A stretch of DNA of 64,000 nt, from contig JAFQDF010000013.1 of NCBI GenBank assembly GCA_017416185.1, positions 62,001-126,000 of the forward strand. The letters run 5' to 3'. This document shows, one piece after another, positions 1 to 9,414 of the stretch (within the stretch, counting starts at the first letter, position 1; every line of letters begins with the position of its first letter). The notes under the pieces are model-generated. The model was given only the letters and a program-made list of their open reading frames with translations. It was not told the origin of the DNA and did not search any database. Both the position numbers and the translations under genes were made by a program. This stretch comes from Clostridia bacterium. Lineage in GTDB: Bacteria > Bacillota > Clostridia > Oscillospirales > CAG-272.

Positions 1-2370
1 AGCCCTTTTGCTCTTATACCCGCACTTTTCCCCGACGGCTTTATGACCGAGGGTCTTATGACCATGGTACTTCTGAAGGTCGGGCTGTCCGGAGCTACTA
101 TGGCGTTCTACCTCAACCGTACAGCAAAAGGAGACCGCATCAAATCCGTGATCATAGGTACTATGTATGCTATGTCCTCCTATGCGGTGGTACAGGCCCA
201 CAACACTATGTGGATCGATGCTCTCGTTTATCTGCCTCTTTTGACCTATGCGCTTGAACAGCTTATATGCAAGGGCCGCTTCAAGATGTTCGTCATTATA
301 CTGACCCTGACTCTTACAGCCAACTACTATATCGGATTTATGATATGCATATACGTTGTGCTGTACTCAATATACTACTATATTGCTCACAACGAAAATA
401 ACGAAAATAACTTCTACTATGAGGACAATCACCTGCCTAAGTCCATCCTTCGTGTAGGCGGTGCATCCATACTTGCCGCATCGATGTCAGCCTGGGTCCT
501 TATGCCGGCATACTATTCTCTTACTTTTGGTAAGACTACCTTTACCGATCCCAACTTTTATCCCCATCTACAATTCGATCCCCTTGATATGGTGTCAAAA
601 TTCTTTATCGGATCATATGACACCGTTGAGCCCTCCGGCCTGCCCTTCATATACTGCGGAACGCTTATGCTCATCCTCCTGCCTCTCTATTTTTTCTCAA
701 ACCGCTTCAGCGCAAGAAAAAAGATATGTGCGGGACTTATCCTCACGGTATTCTGCGTTTCATTTTCCATAAGCACCCTTGACCTTGTATGGCACGGATT
801 CCAGCATCCCAACTGGCTCAACTACCGTTACAGCTTTATATTCATCTTTCTATGTCTTATATTCTCTCACCGTGTTCTTTGCCAGCTTGACGGAATCAAA
901 TTCAAAAGTGTGGCAATAGTCACTCTTGTGGTGATCCTGATATCCTTCATAATTAAAAATTTCGGATACGTTCATTTCGATTCCGAGGCTGTGATAGGCA
1001 CATTTGCTTGCTGTATTGCAATCCTGCTTGTCCTTCATACGGTAAAGTACGGATATCTCGAAAGAGGCGGAGTTCTTATTCTCTGTGTTATCGTTATGGT
1101 AGAGATGTTCTCAGCAGGACTTCTTAACACCAACGCCCTGGATGAAGATGTTTACATCAGCTCCAGAGCTTCCTATAATGACTTTATCGATCGTGTCACC
1201 CCTCTGACCAGATCCATCCAGGCACAGGATAAGGGTTTCTACCGTATGGAAAAAACAATCCACCGTAAGACAAATGACAACCTTACACTTGACATAAAAG
1301 GACTATCTAACTCCACCTCCACCCTCCATGAGGAACAGATTGAATTTCTCAACAGAATGGGATATTCTTCAAAATCCCACTGGTCAAAATATCTCGGCGG
1401 CACACCTGTTTCGGATTCTCTTTTGGGCTTGAAATATATCATTTCAGACAGAGAGCTTGACACAGATCTGTTTGAAGTTATGGAATTCGATGAAGAAAAC
1501 AATCTTACAGCTTATTACAATCCCTACGCGTTACCTGTAGCTTACGGAGTTTCCACAGGTATAAAGGATGTAAAGCTCGACTCCTTTGAGACTCCCTTTG
1601 AACGTATGAACACTATGGTAACAGCAATGACGGGAGCCACAGAGGTAAAAGAGCTTTTCAAGGAGATACCCCTTGAGAATACAGAAACACACAACCTTAC
1701 AAGCTCTTTTGTCAACAATCATATCAAGTATGTTCCCAAAAACTCATCAGACACAGCACGTATCACCTACAAGATAACCGCAGTAAATGATGATGTGATC
1801 TATATGTACATCCCTACTAACTATCCCGTTGAAGCAAACCTCACTGTAAACTCCTATTCAAAGGGAACTTATTTCGGAAACGAGACTATGCGTATCGTTG
1901 AGTTGGGAAGTTTTAAAGCCGGTACTACTCTTTTAGTCACCTTGACCCTGAACGAGGAAAACCTGTATATCAGAAACAACGCCACGCAGTACTTCTACTA
2001 CCTTGATAAGGAGCTCTACCGTGAAACGATGACAGAGATAGCCGACAGCCCCTTCAATATAACAGAGCATTCGGATACTCTGCTCAAGGGTAATATCACC
2101 GTAAATGAAGGGGACGGTATTCTCTTTACAACCATTCCCTATGACGAGGGCTGGAATATCAAAATAGACGGTAAAAAGGCAGAGCTTATAAAAACTGCCG
2201 ATGCTCTCATTGCGGTCAGCATTACTCCCGGTGAGCACACCGTTGAAATGAGATATCTGCCCAATAACTTCGTCTGCGGTATAGCATTGAGCATTGCCGG
2301 TCTCGTTACCTTTGCCGCAACCTGGGTGATATACGATAAAAAGAGAAAGAAAAGAGTGCAAAACTGGTAG
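1..2370 (+). CDS. YfhO family membrane protein, 5' end outside window
   Basis: The frame is open from base 1, so the N-terminus lies upstream; the first internal Met is at 43. The visible part of about 790 residues has many hydrophobic segments in its first half (for example around codons 20-35, 60-75, 90-120, 230-250 and 310-365), then a long hydrophilic region, then a YfhO-like C-terminal beta domain containing PYDEGWNIKIDG, and a final membrane segment before a Lys/Arg tail. YfhO proteins are polytopic GT-C-like proteins; the Bacillus member has been linked to glycosylation of lipoteichoic acid. The substrate here cannot be read from sequence. It stands alone before the proS promoter. Confidence 0.85.
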   Translation, partial: SPFALIPALFPDGFMTEGLMTMVLLKVGLSGATMAFYLNRTAKGDRIKSVIIGTMYAMSSYAVVQAHNTMWIDALVYLPLLTYALEQLICKGRFKMFVIILTLTLTANYYIGFMICIYVVLYSIYYYIAHNENNENNFYYEDNHLPKSILRVGGASILAASMSAWVLMPAYYSLTFGKTTFTDPNFYPHLQFDPLDMVSKFFIGSYDTVEPSGLPFIYCGTLMLILLPLYFFSNRFSARKKICAGLILTVFCVSFSISTLDLVWHGFQHPNWLNYRYSFIFIFLCLIFSHRVLCQLDGIKFKSVAIVTLVVILISFIIKNFGYVHFDSEAVIGTFACCIAILLVLHTVKYGYLERGGVLILCVIVMVEMFSAGLLNTNALDEDVYISSRASYNDFIDRVTPLTRSIQAQDKGFYRMEKTIHRKTNDNLTLDIKGLSNSTSTLHEEQIEFLNRMGYSSKSHWSKYLGGTPVSDSLLGLKYIISDRELDTDLFEVMEFDEENNLTAYYNPYALPVAYGVSTGIKDVKLDSFETPFERMNTMVTAMTGATEVKELFKEIPLENTETHNLTSSFVNNHIKYVPKNSSDTARITYKITAVNDDVIYMYIPTNYPVEANLTVNSYSKGTYFGNETMRIVELGSFKAGTTLLVTLTLNEENLYIRNNATQYFYYLDKELYRETMTEIADSPFNITEHSDTLLKGNITVNEGDGILFTTIPYDEGWNIKIDGKKAELIKTADALIAVSITPGEHTVEMRYLPNNFVCGIALSIAGLVTFAATWVIYDKKRKKRVQNW

Positions 2371-2377
2371 CAATCGG

Positions 2378-2406
2378 TTGACATAAACGGCTGATTGATA
2401 TATAAT
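2378..2406 (+). promoter_or_regulatory. sigma-A promoter for proS
   Basis: TTGACA at 2378-2383, a 17-base spacer, then TATAAT at 2401-2406. This is an exact consensus match about 48 bases upstream of the proS start. No T-box or other leader structure fits in the short leader. Confidence 0.85.
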
Positions 2407-2453
2407 AGAGATTAACAATTTATCATCAATTTTTTAAGAAGGATCTTTTGAAA

Positions 2454-3890
2454 ATGGCAAACGATAAGAAATTAGTTGAAGAAATAACCTCTATGGATGA
2501 GGACTTTGCCCAGTGGTATACCGATATCGTAAAGAAGGCTGACCTTATTGACTATTCCTCAGTTAAGGGCTGTATGATCATCCGTCCCTACGGATATGCT
2601 ATCTGGGAAAACATCCAGCGTATCCTTGACACCCGCTTCAAGGAAACAGGCCACGAAAACGTGTGTATGCCTATGTTCATTCCCGAAAGCCTCCTCAACA
2701 AGGAGAAGGATCACGTTGCCGGCTTTGCTCCCGAGGTTGCGTGGGTAACCCACGGCGGCAGTGAAAAGCTCCAGGAAAGACTATGTGTAAGACCTACCTC
2801 CGAGACGCTTTTCTGCGAGCATTATGCAAACATCATCAAATCCTACAGAGATCTGCCCAAGCTCTACAATCAGTGGTGCAGCGTTGTAAGATGGGAAAAG
2901 ACCACCCGTCCCTTCCTTCGCTCAAGAGAATTTCTCTGGCAGGAGGGTCACACAATGCACGCAACTGCAGAAGAAGCAGAGGCAGAAACCGTACAGATGC
3001 TTAACATCTATGCAGACTTTTTCGAGAAGGATCTCTGTATTCCCGTAATAAAGGGTCAGAAGACAGATAAAGAAAAGTTTGCAGGCGCAAAGGCCACCTA
3101 CACCGTTGAGGCTCTTATGCATGACGGTAAGGCACTTCAGGGCGGCACCTCCCACAACTTCGGTTCCGGCTTCGCCGAAGCCTTCGGTATCCAGTATCTT
3201 GACAAAGATAATAAGCTTAAGCCCTGCTATCAGACCTCTTGGGGCGTTTCCACACGTATGATCGGTGCCATTATTATGGCTCACGGCGATAACAACGGTC
3301 TGGTGCTTCCTCCCTCTATCGCTCCCATTCAGGTAATGGTTATCCCCGTGCAGATGCACAAGGAGGGCGTTGTTGAAAAGGCTACCGAGATACAGGAAAG
3401 ACTTAACAAGACCTTCAGATGCAAGATAGACGTAAGCGACAAGAGTCCCGGATGGAAGTTCTCCGAGTATGAGATGAAGGGTGTTCCCCTCCGTCTTGAA
3501 ATCGGTCCCCGCGATATCGAGAGCAATCAGTGTGTTCTCGTACGCCGTGACAACCGTCAGAAGTACTTCGTATCCCTCGACGAGCTTGAAAGCAAGGTTG
3601 CAGAGCTTCTTGACGAGTTAGCAAAGGGTCTCTACGAGGATGCAATGGCACGCCGTGAGGCAATGACCGAAACTCCCGAGAATCTTGACGACTTCATCGA
3701 AAGCGCAAAGAACAAGCCCGGCTTTAAGAGAGCTATGTGGTGTGGCGACCCCGAGTGCGAACTGAAGCTCAAGGAGCTTGCCGACGTTTCCAGCCGTTGT
3801 ATGCCCTTTGATGAGGAGCCCTGCGGCGACAAGTGTATCGTCTGCGGCAAGCCTGCACACAAGCTTGTATACTGGGGTAAGGCTTATTAA
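2454..3890 (+). CDS. proS: Prolyl-tRNA synthetase, archaeal/eukaryote-like type
   Basis: Charges tRNA-Pro with proline. The 478-residue length is that of the short ProRS class that lacks the editing insertion between class II motifs 2 and 3. Motif 2 is seen as [14 protein letters not shown] and motif 3 as [16 protein letters not shown]. The C-terminal zinc-binding region carries cysteines (CGDPEC, then CGDKCIVCG), and the chain ends in Tyr, as is typical of this class. An in-frame TTG lies at 2448, but the Shine-Dalgarno AAGAAGGA (2436-2443) is ten bases from the ATG at 2454 and only four from the TTG, so I use the ATG. It is monocistronic behind its own consensus promoter. Confidence 0.95.
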   Translation: MANDKKLVEEITSMDEDFAQWYTDIVKKADLIDYSSVKGCMIIRPYGYAIWENIQRILDTRFKETGHENVCMPMFIPESLLNKEKDHVAGFAPEVAWVTHGGSEKLQERLCVRPTSETLFCEHYANIIKSYRDLPKLYNQWCSVVRWEKTTRPFLRSREFLWQEGHTMHATAEEAEAETVQMLNIYADFFEKDLCIPVIKGQKTDKEKFAGAKATYTVEALMHDGKALQGGTSHNFGSGFAEAFGIQYLDKDNKLKPCYQTSWGVSTRMIGAIIMAHGDNNGLVLPPSIAPIQVMVIPVQMHKEGVVEKATEIQERLNKTFRCKIDVSDKSPGWKFSEYEMKGVPLRLEIGPRDIESNQCVLVRRDNRQKYFVSLDELESKVAELLDELAKGLYEDAMARREAMTETPENLDDFIESAKNKPGFKRAMWCGDPECELKLKELADVSSRCMPFDEEPCGDKCIVCGKPAHKLVYWGKAY

Positions 3891-3897
3891 GAATCAT

Positions 3898-3944
3898 AAT
3901 CAATACAGATTTTTTGACAATCGGTTAAAAAATCTGTATTGATT
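3898..3944 (+). promoter_or_regulatory. 18-bp perfect inverted repeat overlapping a possible promoter
   Basis: Left arm 3898-3915 and right arm 3927-3944 are exact reverse complements (core AATACAGATTTTTT) around an 11-base loop. A TTGACA lies at 3914-3919 at the loop edge, with a weak TATTGA 17 bases on at 3937-3942. The stem is AT-rich. It could terminate proS transcription or act as an operator over the promoter of the LRR lipoprotein at 3979. Confidence 0.5.
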
Positions 3945-3978
3945 GAATAACGTTCACATAAGTGAAAGGAGATAAAAA

Positions 3979-5808
3979 ATGAAAAAGACAAGAATACTCA
4001 TCGCATTGGTACTTTGTGTCCTTGCTGTATTTGCTCTGGCTTCCTGTAAGGGTGGCTCCAAGAACAGCTACAAGATGACCAAGGTAGATATGTCCCTCGA
4101 GGATGCCTGTGCCAAGGTAACCGAGGCAGGCTGCACTCCCGTTGTAGTTACTATCTATGACGAAAACAACGATGACGGTGCAGTTCTCTCTGTAGGCGAA
4201 TTCACCGGTAAGGCTGATAACGGCTACGTAACCGTTGCGGTAAACGACCTTTCCATCAAGGAAAAGGTTCTCAGCCAGCCCGTTGCTCCCCGTATCCTTC
4301 CCAAGGAAAGCTACGAGAGCAAGATCTTTGAAAAGATCTCTGCCGACGAAAGTCTTAAAAAAACATTTGAGTCCTTCTACACCTTAAAGGATGCAGCTAC
4401 CGCTTCCGAGAGAGAGGTAGATGTAATGAAGCGTGCATATCCCATTACCAACACCGAAGCTGTTTATGTTCTTGATACCGGTGTCAGTGCAAAGGAGCTT
4501 GCTACCATTGACGGCTACATCAAGGAAAAGACCGAATATACTGCTGAGGATATGTTCAATGACTACATTGCTGTAGGTATCGTTCCTACTCCCAACGAAA
4601 ATCTCAAATCTGAGGTTCTTTCTGCTGACAACTGCGAATTTGAAGAGATCGAGGGCGGCGTTAAAGTTACCCTTTACAACGGTGAGGCTCAGAGCATCGT
4701 AGTTCCCGCTGAGATTGACGGCAAGCCTGTTGTTACTATAGCAGACGGTGCTATCCCTCAGTCTACACTCCACGCGTTCACAACTGTAAGCGGTCTTGAG
4801 GTGATCGAGGCTGAAGCTTGCTCCAATGCTTTCGGACTTCTGAACATTACGCTTTCCGATACCATTCTTGATCTCGGCAAGGACGCCTTTGAAAATGTTC
4901 TTTTTACCGAGACAGACGGTGATTTCGTGACCTTTGCTGACGAGATCCTTCTCTCCTATACAGGCTCTGCTGCTGAGGTAGCAGTTCCCGAAGGTATCAG
5001 ATTCGTTGGTGCCGAGTCATTCCTTGAAAACGAGGCTCTTACCAAGATCACACTTCCCGAGGGAGTTCAGTCTATCGGCAATGCAGCTTTCAAGCTTTGT
5101 GAAAACGTAACCGAGTATAACATTCCTTCCACAACTCTTAAGATTTGTGACTCCGCTTTCCAGGGAATCAGACATATAACCGCACTCCACATTCCCGATT
5201 CCGTAATTGAGATCGGTAACTATGCATTCCACGAGAGCAATGACGTTGTTGAGTTCTCGCTCGGTCAGAATGTAAAAAAGATCGGCGATAATGCATTTGA
5301 ATATCTCCACCTCATTACCTCTCTTGATATTCCCGATTCGGTTGAATATCTCGGTAACGGCGCATTCCTTAAGTGTAAGGAAATCGCAACCGTTACGGGC
5401 GGTGCAGGTTTAAAGTTTGTCGGTACCGATGCTTTCGGTGAAGTTAAGTGGCTTATCGATCTTGCTGAGGATTACAACTACCTTGCAGACGGCATTCTCA
5501 TTAAGGTAGGTATAAACGAGCCCGAGATCATAGTTCCCGCAGAGGTTAAGTGTATCTCCGGTGCCTTCAACGGTAAGAAGAAGCTTACCAAAATAGTAAT
5601 CAACGACGGTTGTACCGCTATCACAAAGAGTTCCTTTACTGACTGTGCTAAGCTTACCGATGTTACCATCCCCGCATCCGTTACCTACATTGATGCAGGT
5701 GCATTTGATATGGGAGCTTTCGCCAATATGACCTTCCATGTTGAGGCAGGCTCTGTGGCGGAGCAGTTTGCAAAGGACAATCATATCAAATTTGATAATA
5801 ACATTTAA
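3979..5808 (+). CDS. BspA-type leucine-rich repeat lipoprotein
   Basis: A 609-residue exported lipoprotein. The signal peptide ends in the lipobox LASC (Cys 23). Residues of about 25-215 form a region I do not recognise. From about 215 to 605 the chain shows LRR_5/BspA-type repeats of about 23 residues, with signatures such as ITLPEGVQSIGNAAF and LHIPDSVIEIGNYAFHE. LRR_5 proteins are surface binding modules and no enzyme motif is visible. GAAAGGAGAT at 3964-3973 supports the ATG. It is a single-gene unit followed by a strong hairpin terminator. Confidence 0.9.
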   Translation: MKKTRILIALVLCVLAVFALASCKGGSKNSYKMTKVDMSLEDACAKVTEAGCTPVVVTIYDENNDDGAVLSVGEFTGKADNGYVTVAVNDLSIKEKVLSQPVAPRILPKESYESKIFEKISADESLKKTFESFYTLKDAATASEREVDVMKRAYPITNTEAVYVLDTGVSAKELATIDGYIKEKTEYTAEDMFNDYIAVGIVPTPNENLKSEVLSADNCEFEEIEGGVKVTLYNGEAQSIVVPAEIDGKPVVTIADGAIPQSTLHAFTTVSGLEVIEAEACSNAFGLLNITLSDTILDLGKDAFENVLFTETDGDFVTFADEILLSYTGSAAEVAVPEGIRFVGAESFLENEALTKITLPEGVQSIGNAAFKLCENVTEYNIPSTTLKICDSAFQGIRHITALHIPDSVIEIGNYAFHESNDVVEFSLGQNVKKIGDNAFEYLHLITSLDIPDSVEYLGNGAFLKCKEIATVTGGAGLKFVGTDAFGEVKWLIDLAEDYNYLADGILIKVGINEPEIIVPAEVKCISGAFNGKKKLTKIVINDGCTAITKSSFTDCAKLTDVTIPASVTYIDAGAFDMGAFANMTFHVEAGSVAEQFAKDNHIKFDNNI

Positions 5809-5816
5809 TGATGAGT

Positions 5817-5845
5817 AAAACCTGTTGCTTTAGCAACAGGTTTTT
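5817..5845 (+). terminator. Rho-independent terminator of the LRR lipoprotein gene
   Basis: AAAACCTGTTGC pairs with GCAACAGG and the following T-run across a TTTA loop, nine bases after the stop codon. Confidence 0.9.
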
Positions 5846-5871
5846 CACTTGCTTTATATCTTGAATTCTGT

Positions 5872-5906
5872 ATTAAATAAACGCCCTTTCGGGCGTTTTA
5901 TTTAAT
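5872..5906. terminator. Bidirectional terminator between convergent genes
   Basis: AACGCCC-TTTC-GGGCGTT with flanking ATTAAATA/TATTTAAT extensions, giving an A-rich side and a T-rich side in both directions. Its right arm overlaps the stop codon of the minus-strand 48-residue gene. The sequence directly before it belongs to a degenerate intergenic repeat seen elsewhere in the window. Confidence 0.8.
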
Positions 5907-6048
5907 GACAGCAGCGGTCAGAACCGTTATAGGTATTGTATCCGTTACCGCAACCGCAGCCGCTGTTGCAGAGTGCGGAGAGTACGAGAAGTATGATGAT
6001 CCATACCCAGATGTTTCCGTCTTCAAAAATATTGCAAAGGCAGTTCAT
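5902..6048 (-). CDS. Small Cys/Gly-rich membrane protein (48 aa)
   Basis: The minus-strand frame encodes 48 residues beginning MNCLCNIFEDGN, then a single hydrophobic segment (WVWIIILLVLSAL), then a Gly/Cys/Asn tail with CGCG and a terminal RCCH; there are seven cysteines in all. GGAGGA (complement of 6056-6061) sits seven bases upstream of the ATG, which strongly supports expression. It resembles the tiny high-cysteine membrane proteins common in Clostridia whose function is unknown. It is transcribed divergently from the BlaI-like gene and may share its operator region. Confidence 0.75.
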   Translation of the reverse strand: MNCLCNIFEDGNIWVWIIILLVLSALCNSGCGCGNGYNTYNGSDRCCH

Positions 6049-6186
6049 TATTTTATCCTCCAAGTTTTCGGCATCCCTTTCGGGGGTGCTCTGTTATTAT
6101 CTTATGACAAGAGATAAAAAGTGTTCCACACTTCTCATTTTGCAACGCAAAACATATCGACATAACATTAATATTATGTACACTTT

Positions 6187-6264
6187 ATTCTAACCGATTA
6201 GAATTTTTCTATTGACAAATTAATTCTAATGTGTTAGAATACAGTTGTACTAATCCGTTAGAAT
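6187..6264 (+). promoter_or_regulatory. BlaI-type promoter with three operator palindromes
   Basis: Two perfect 7-4-7 palindromes, ATTCTAA-n4-TTAGAAT at 6187-6204 and 6223-6240, and a half-degenerate third copy at 6247-6264 ending TTAGAAT. TTGACA (6212-6217) and TAGAAT (6235-6240) with a 17-base spacer form the promoter, and its -10 box is the right arm of the second palindrome. Repressor binding would therefore block RNA polymerase directly, as expected for autoregulation by the downstream BlaI/MecI-family protein. Confidence 0.85.
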
Positions 6265-6279
6265 AAAGAGGTGAATAAT

Positions 6280-6633
6280 ATGAGCACTCCGAAAATCTTT
6301 GAAAGCGAATACCGCTTCTGTCTTATTCTCTGGGATAACGAGCCGGTGTCGTCAAGACGCTTATCCGAGCTGTGCAGTGAAAAATTAGGTTGGTCAAAGA
6401 CCACCACCTACACGGTAATAAAGAGACTCTCCGAGCGCGGTGTACTGAAAAACGAAAAGACTATAGTTACCTCCCTTATATCAAAAGAGGAGGCGCAGAT
6501 ATCCGAAATAGACGAGCTTATCGAAAAGAAGTTTGAAGGCTCTCTGCCCGCTTTTGTTGCGGCGTTTGCCAAGCGAAAAAAGTTAAGCGATAAGGAGATC
6601 GAGGAGATCAGAAAGATCATAGAGGATCGATAA
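6280..6633 (+). CDS. BlaI/MecI/CopY family transcriptional repressor
   Basis: A 117-residue penicillinase-repressor-family protein. An N-terminal winged helix (residues of about 5-75) contains [17 protein letters not shown], typical of the recognition helix of this family, and the C-terminal helical part is the usual dimerisation region. AGAGGTG (6267-6273) is placed correctly for the ATG at 6280; an in-frame GTG at 6271 lies inside that ribosome-binding site and is rejected. The stop overlaps the next ATG by one base, so it is coupled to the M56 peptidase. It probably represses its own operon through the palindromes at 6187-6264 until cleaved by the partner. Confidence 0.9.
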   Translation: MSTPKIFESEYRFCLILWDNEPVSSRRLSELCSEKLGWSKTTTYTVIKRLSERGVLKNEKTIVTSLISKEEAQISEIDELIEKKFEGSLPAFVAAFAKRKKLSDKEIEEIRKIIEDR

Positions 6634-9242
6634 TGGAAAACATCTTCTTACATTTTCTCAATATAAGTATTACCGCAGGATGGATAGTTTTGGCGGTGGT
6701 ACTTTTAAGATTGTTATTAAAAAAAGCACCCAAGTGGATAAGCTGTCTTTTGTGGGCAGTGGTAGGGATAAGACTGATACTTCCCTTTTCTATTGAAAGT
6801 ATATTCAGCCTTGTTCCTTCAACCAACACTGTTGACCCGGGTATAGTTTATCAGTCTCATCCAACTGTAAACACCGGTATAGATGCGGTTAATTCTGTGG
6901 TCAACCCCATCATTTCATCTACCTTTGCCCCCGACCCCGTAAGCTCCGCTAACCCTCTGCAGATCTGGACCTTTATTGCAGCCTGGGGGTGGATAATAGG
7001 TATCGGTATAATGCTTATCTATACCCTTATAAGCTATATTACCTTAAGAGTAAAGACCGGAACTGCCGTAAGACTTGAAGGCAATATCTATCAAAGTGAA
7101 AGAGTTTCTTCTCCCTTTATATTGGGGATTATAAAGCCTAAAATTTATCTGCCCTTTAAGATAGCAGATAAAGACATAAACCACGTTGTAGCTCACGAGC
7201 AGGCACATTTACGCCGCAAAGATCATCTTATAAAGCCGATAGCGTTTATACTGCTTTCGGTATATTGGTTCAATCCTCTTATGCGGGTAGCGTATATTCT
7301 TCTCTGCCGTGATATCGAGCTTGCCTGTGACGAAAAGGTCATTAAAGCTATGGCTGACGAGGACCGTAGAGAATATTCCAAGGCCCTGCTTGATTTAAGC
7401 GTAAGACGTATAAGCGTTGCCGCCTGTCCCCTTGCCTTCGGCGAGGTGGGAGTTAAGGCTCGGATCAAGAGTGTTATGAACTACAAAAAGCCTGCCTTCT
7501 GGATAATAATTGCGGCACTCATTATTTGTATCGTTGTAAGCGTATGCTTTTTGACAGACCCGATAAACGACAACAACCCCTACGGAGCAGAAGCAGAGTT
7601 GGCTGATCTAAGTGATATTGATAGATTTGAAAACGTAAGCCGTATAAAGCTTATATCTCCTGCCAACTACGTTACCGTTGTAGTTGAGGATGAGGTCGCA
7701 TATATCAGGGAAAAGATATCTCAGCTTATCATATCCGACAAGGAGATATCGCAAAGCAGAGCCGAGGACAGACCCTCTGATTACTGTATAATGATATATT
7801 ATGATATCAACAGCTACGTCACGTTAAACTTTAACGTAGGCTGCAGAGCGGTATGGTATAATAATTTCGTTAAGCCGAGCTTCAGCTACAAGGTAGAAAA
7901 TCCCGAGGTGGCAAAGGAGATATTCAAGCATAGCTATACCGATCCTGCGGTAATTCAGTATGAAAACGTGGAAGATGCTATCCTTGAGCATAATAAAAAC
8001 GCTTATCTCAAGGGAGATACGGGAGTCTGCGTATACAGAGAACTGCTTACCGAAGGAAAAGACGGCAAGATGTTTATATATCTTCAGGTTCTCTATGGCG
8101 AATATTCCTTAAACGATCAAAATGAAGTCGAACGGGTCAGCGGCGGTGCTTCTCCTGCAAGGCTGACCTTTGAAGAAACGGACGGAGTATGGAGCTGTAC
8201 GGAATATTTTGAGCCAAGTCCCGGAGAGAGTTATCACAAGGATCTTAAGGATAATTTCCCGCCCGATGCGATAACCGCATTGACCGATCTTGAATCAGGC
8301 AAGGTAGACCTGCAATCCGAGCTTGACCAAAAGGCAGAGCAAATGCTGACGGGTATAGGCTACCATTATTCCGACAAAAACGCAATGAAGGGGGCCTCCC
8401 TCACTCTCTGGGGAAAGGATAATTTCCAGTTCACCTATTCTATGCTGTCAAGCAATCTGTGTATCGGAAAGTACACCAAAGAGGACGGAAAGCTTATCCT
8501 TCACGAGGATGGCAGCGATAAAGTGTACACATTTATAATCAATGATAAGGACACAGATTCCCTTATTTTTGATGCAAAGAATTCCTCGGAATTGCCTAAA
8601 TACAAATACGGCACGTACGCCGAGCCTGAAGTATGCGTTCCCGACGGTGCAGTATTTTATGTTGTTGTTGAATTATACGAAAACGAAGAAAGGGAACTTA
8701 AACCCGAGCCTGAGCCTGAGCCTGAGCCTGTACCTGAACCCGAACCTGTGCCTGAGCCTGTACCCGAGCCCGAGCCTGTACCTGAACCCGAACCCGAGCC
8801 TGAGCCCGAGCCTGAGCCTGTACCTGAACCCGAACCTGTGCCTGAGGAACCTGACCCCTTTAGCTACAGACTGATAGTAGCCGGCAAGGACATTACGGAC
8901 GGCAATTATATCGAGGTGATAGGGGAAACTCCTTCCGCAAAGATCTATTTTGCCTTTACCGCTGTTTTAAAGGCGTTGGGTGCAACTGTAGAATGGCAAA
9001 ACTCCAATCTTGCTACGGTAACATATAACGGCGAAACACATATTCTTGACTGCAATGCTAAGACCTTTGGTGAAGAAGGAGAACTTATATTCCCTGCTCC
9101 GGGAAACAGTATGCGCTTTGAAGCTGTGGGTTATGAAGTAATTATTGACTTTGTAACTTTTCAATGTCTATGCCGAGATTATATGGGTATAACTAATATT
9201 CAAATCAGTACAGACCCCACGGCAGTTTATATAACAAAATAA
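6633..9242 (+). CDS. BlaR1/MecR1-like M56 metallopeptidase with Pro-Glu stalk
   Basis: An 869-residue membrane sensor-protease homologue. Four hydrophobic segments lie in residues of about 10-310. The zinc site HEQAH is at 188-192 ([13 protein letters not shown]), with DIELACDE at about 227-234 supplying the third ligand. The long extracellular part is not the beta-lactam-binding sensor of BlaR1: I see no SxxK-SxN-KTG set. Instead it has an unassigned domain, a Glu-Pro repeat (about residues 690-738), and a C-terminal domain resembling copper-amine-oxidase-N stalk modules (LRR-free, beta-rich, [16 protein letters not shown]). In BlaR1 systems the protease is activated by an external ligand and inactivates the repressor. 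The ligand here is unknown. Confidence 0.85.
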   Translation: MENIFLHFLNISITAGWIVLAVVLLRLLLKKAPKWISCLLWAVVGIRLILPFSIESIFSLVPSTNTVDPGIVYQSHPTVNTGIDAVNSVVNPIISSTFAPDPVSSANPLQIWTFIAAWGWIIGIGIMLIYTLISYITLRVKTGTAVRLEGNIYQSERVSSPFILGIIKPKIYLPFKIADKDINHVVAHEQAHLRRKDHLIKPIAFILLSVYWFNPLMRVAYILLCRDIELACDEKVIKAMADEDRREYSKALLDLSVRRISVAACPLAFGEVGVKARIKSVMNYKKPAFWIIIAALIICIVVSVCFLTDPINDNNPYGAEAELADLSDIDRFENVSRIKLISPANYVTVVVEDEVAYIREKISQLIISDKEISQSRAEDRPSDYCIMIYYDINSYVTLNFNVGCRAVWYNNFVKPSFSYKVENPEVAKEIFKHSYTDPAVIQYENVEDAILEHNKNAYLKGDTGVCVYRELLTEGKDGKMFIYLQVLYGEYSLNDQNEVERVSGGASPARLTFEETDGVWSCTEYFEPSPGESYHKDLKDNFPPDAITALTDLESGKVDLQSELDQKAEQMLTGIGYHYSDKNAMKGASLTLWGKDNFQFTYSMLSSNLCIGKYTKEDGKLILHEDGSDKVYTFIINDKDTDSLIFDAKNSSELPKYKYGTYAEPEVCVPDGAVFYVVVELYENEERELKPEPEPEPEPVPEPEPVPEPVPEPEPVPEPEPEPEPEPEPVPEPEPVPEEPDPFSYRLIVAGKDITDGNYIEVIGETPSAKIYFAFTAVLKALGATVEWQNSNLATVTYNGETHILDCNAKTFGEEGELIFPAPGNSMRFEAVGYEVIIDFVTFQCLCRDYMGITNIQISTDPTAVYITK
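8703..8850 (+). repeat. In-frame hexamer repeat encoding Glu-Pro/Val-Pro linker
   Basis: About 25 tandem variants of CCNGAR/CCTGTR hexamers encode an EPEPVPEP-type stalk inside the M56 peptidase. Such tracts usually act as rigid wall-spanning spacers and expand or contract by slippage in multiples of six bases without breaking the frame. Confidence 0.85.
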
Positions 9243-9246
9243 AATG

Positions 9247-9270
9247 ATATCCGTGCATCCGCACGGATAT
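9247..9270 (+). terminator. Hairpin after the M56 peptidase gene
   Basis: ATATCCGTGC-ATCC-GCACGGATAT, a ten-base-pair perfect stem a few bases after the stop codon. The trailing T-run is weak. Confidence 0.6.
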
Positions 9271-9273
9271 ATA

Positions 9274-9388
9274 CCTTAATTCTGCATTCTGCATTGCGAC
9301 AGTTTGCGTTCCGCAAACTCCTTGCATAATTCCACCAACCGTATCAAAGATACGGGGTGTCATGGATCTGCACTCTGTATTAAAATAA
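9274..9388. repeat. Degenerate intergenic repeat with TCTGCATT units
   Basis: Contains AATTCTGCATTCTGCATT at about 9278-9295, a GTTTGCG/CGCAAAC hairpin, and CTGCACTCTGTATTAAAATAAAC before the mntR-like terminator. Closely similar text occurs at 5862-5880 and 59630-59665, each directly beside a terminator hairpin. No coding capacity is seen. Confidence 0.5.
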
Positions 9389-9390
9389 AC

Positions 9391-9414
9391 AAGGAACTGC
9401 CAACGCAGTTCCTT
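9391..9414 (-). terminator. Terminator of the ten-gene minus-strand operon
   Basis: AAGGAACTGC-loop-GCAGTTCCTT, a ten-base-pair stem overlapping the last two bases of the DtxR/MntR-like gene. On the minus strand it is followed by TTGTTTATTTTAA. Confidence 0.8.

Noticed and set aside
2371-2453. T-box leader for proS
   Set aside because: The promoter-to-start distance is under 50 bases, too short for a T-box, and no specifier stem is visible.
6271-6279. GTG start for the BlaI-like repressor
   Set aside because: The GTG is part of the AGAGGTG ribosome-binding site; the ATG at 6280 has proper spacing.
8703-8850. CRISPR-like short direct repeats
   Set aside because: The units are contiguous hexamers in frame encoding Glu-Pro; there are no spacers.
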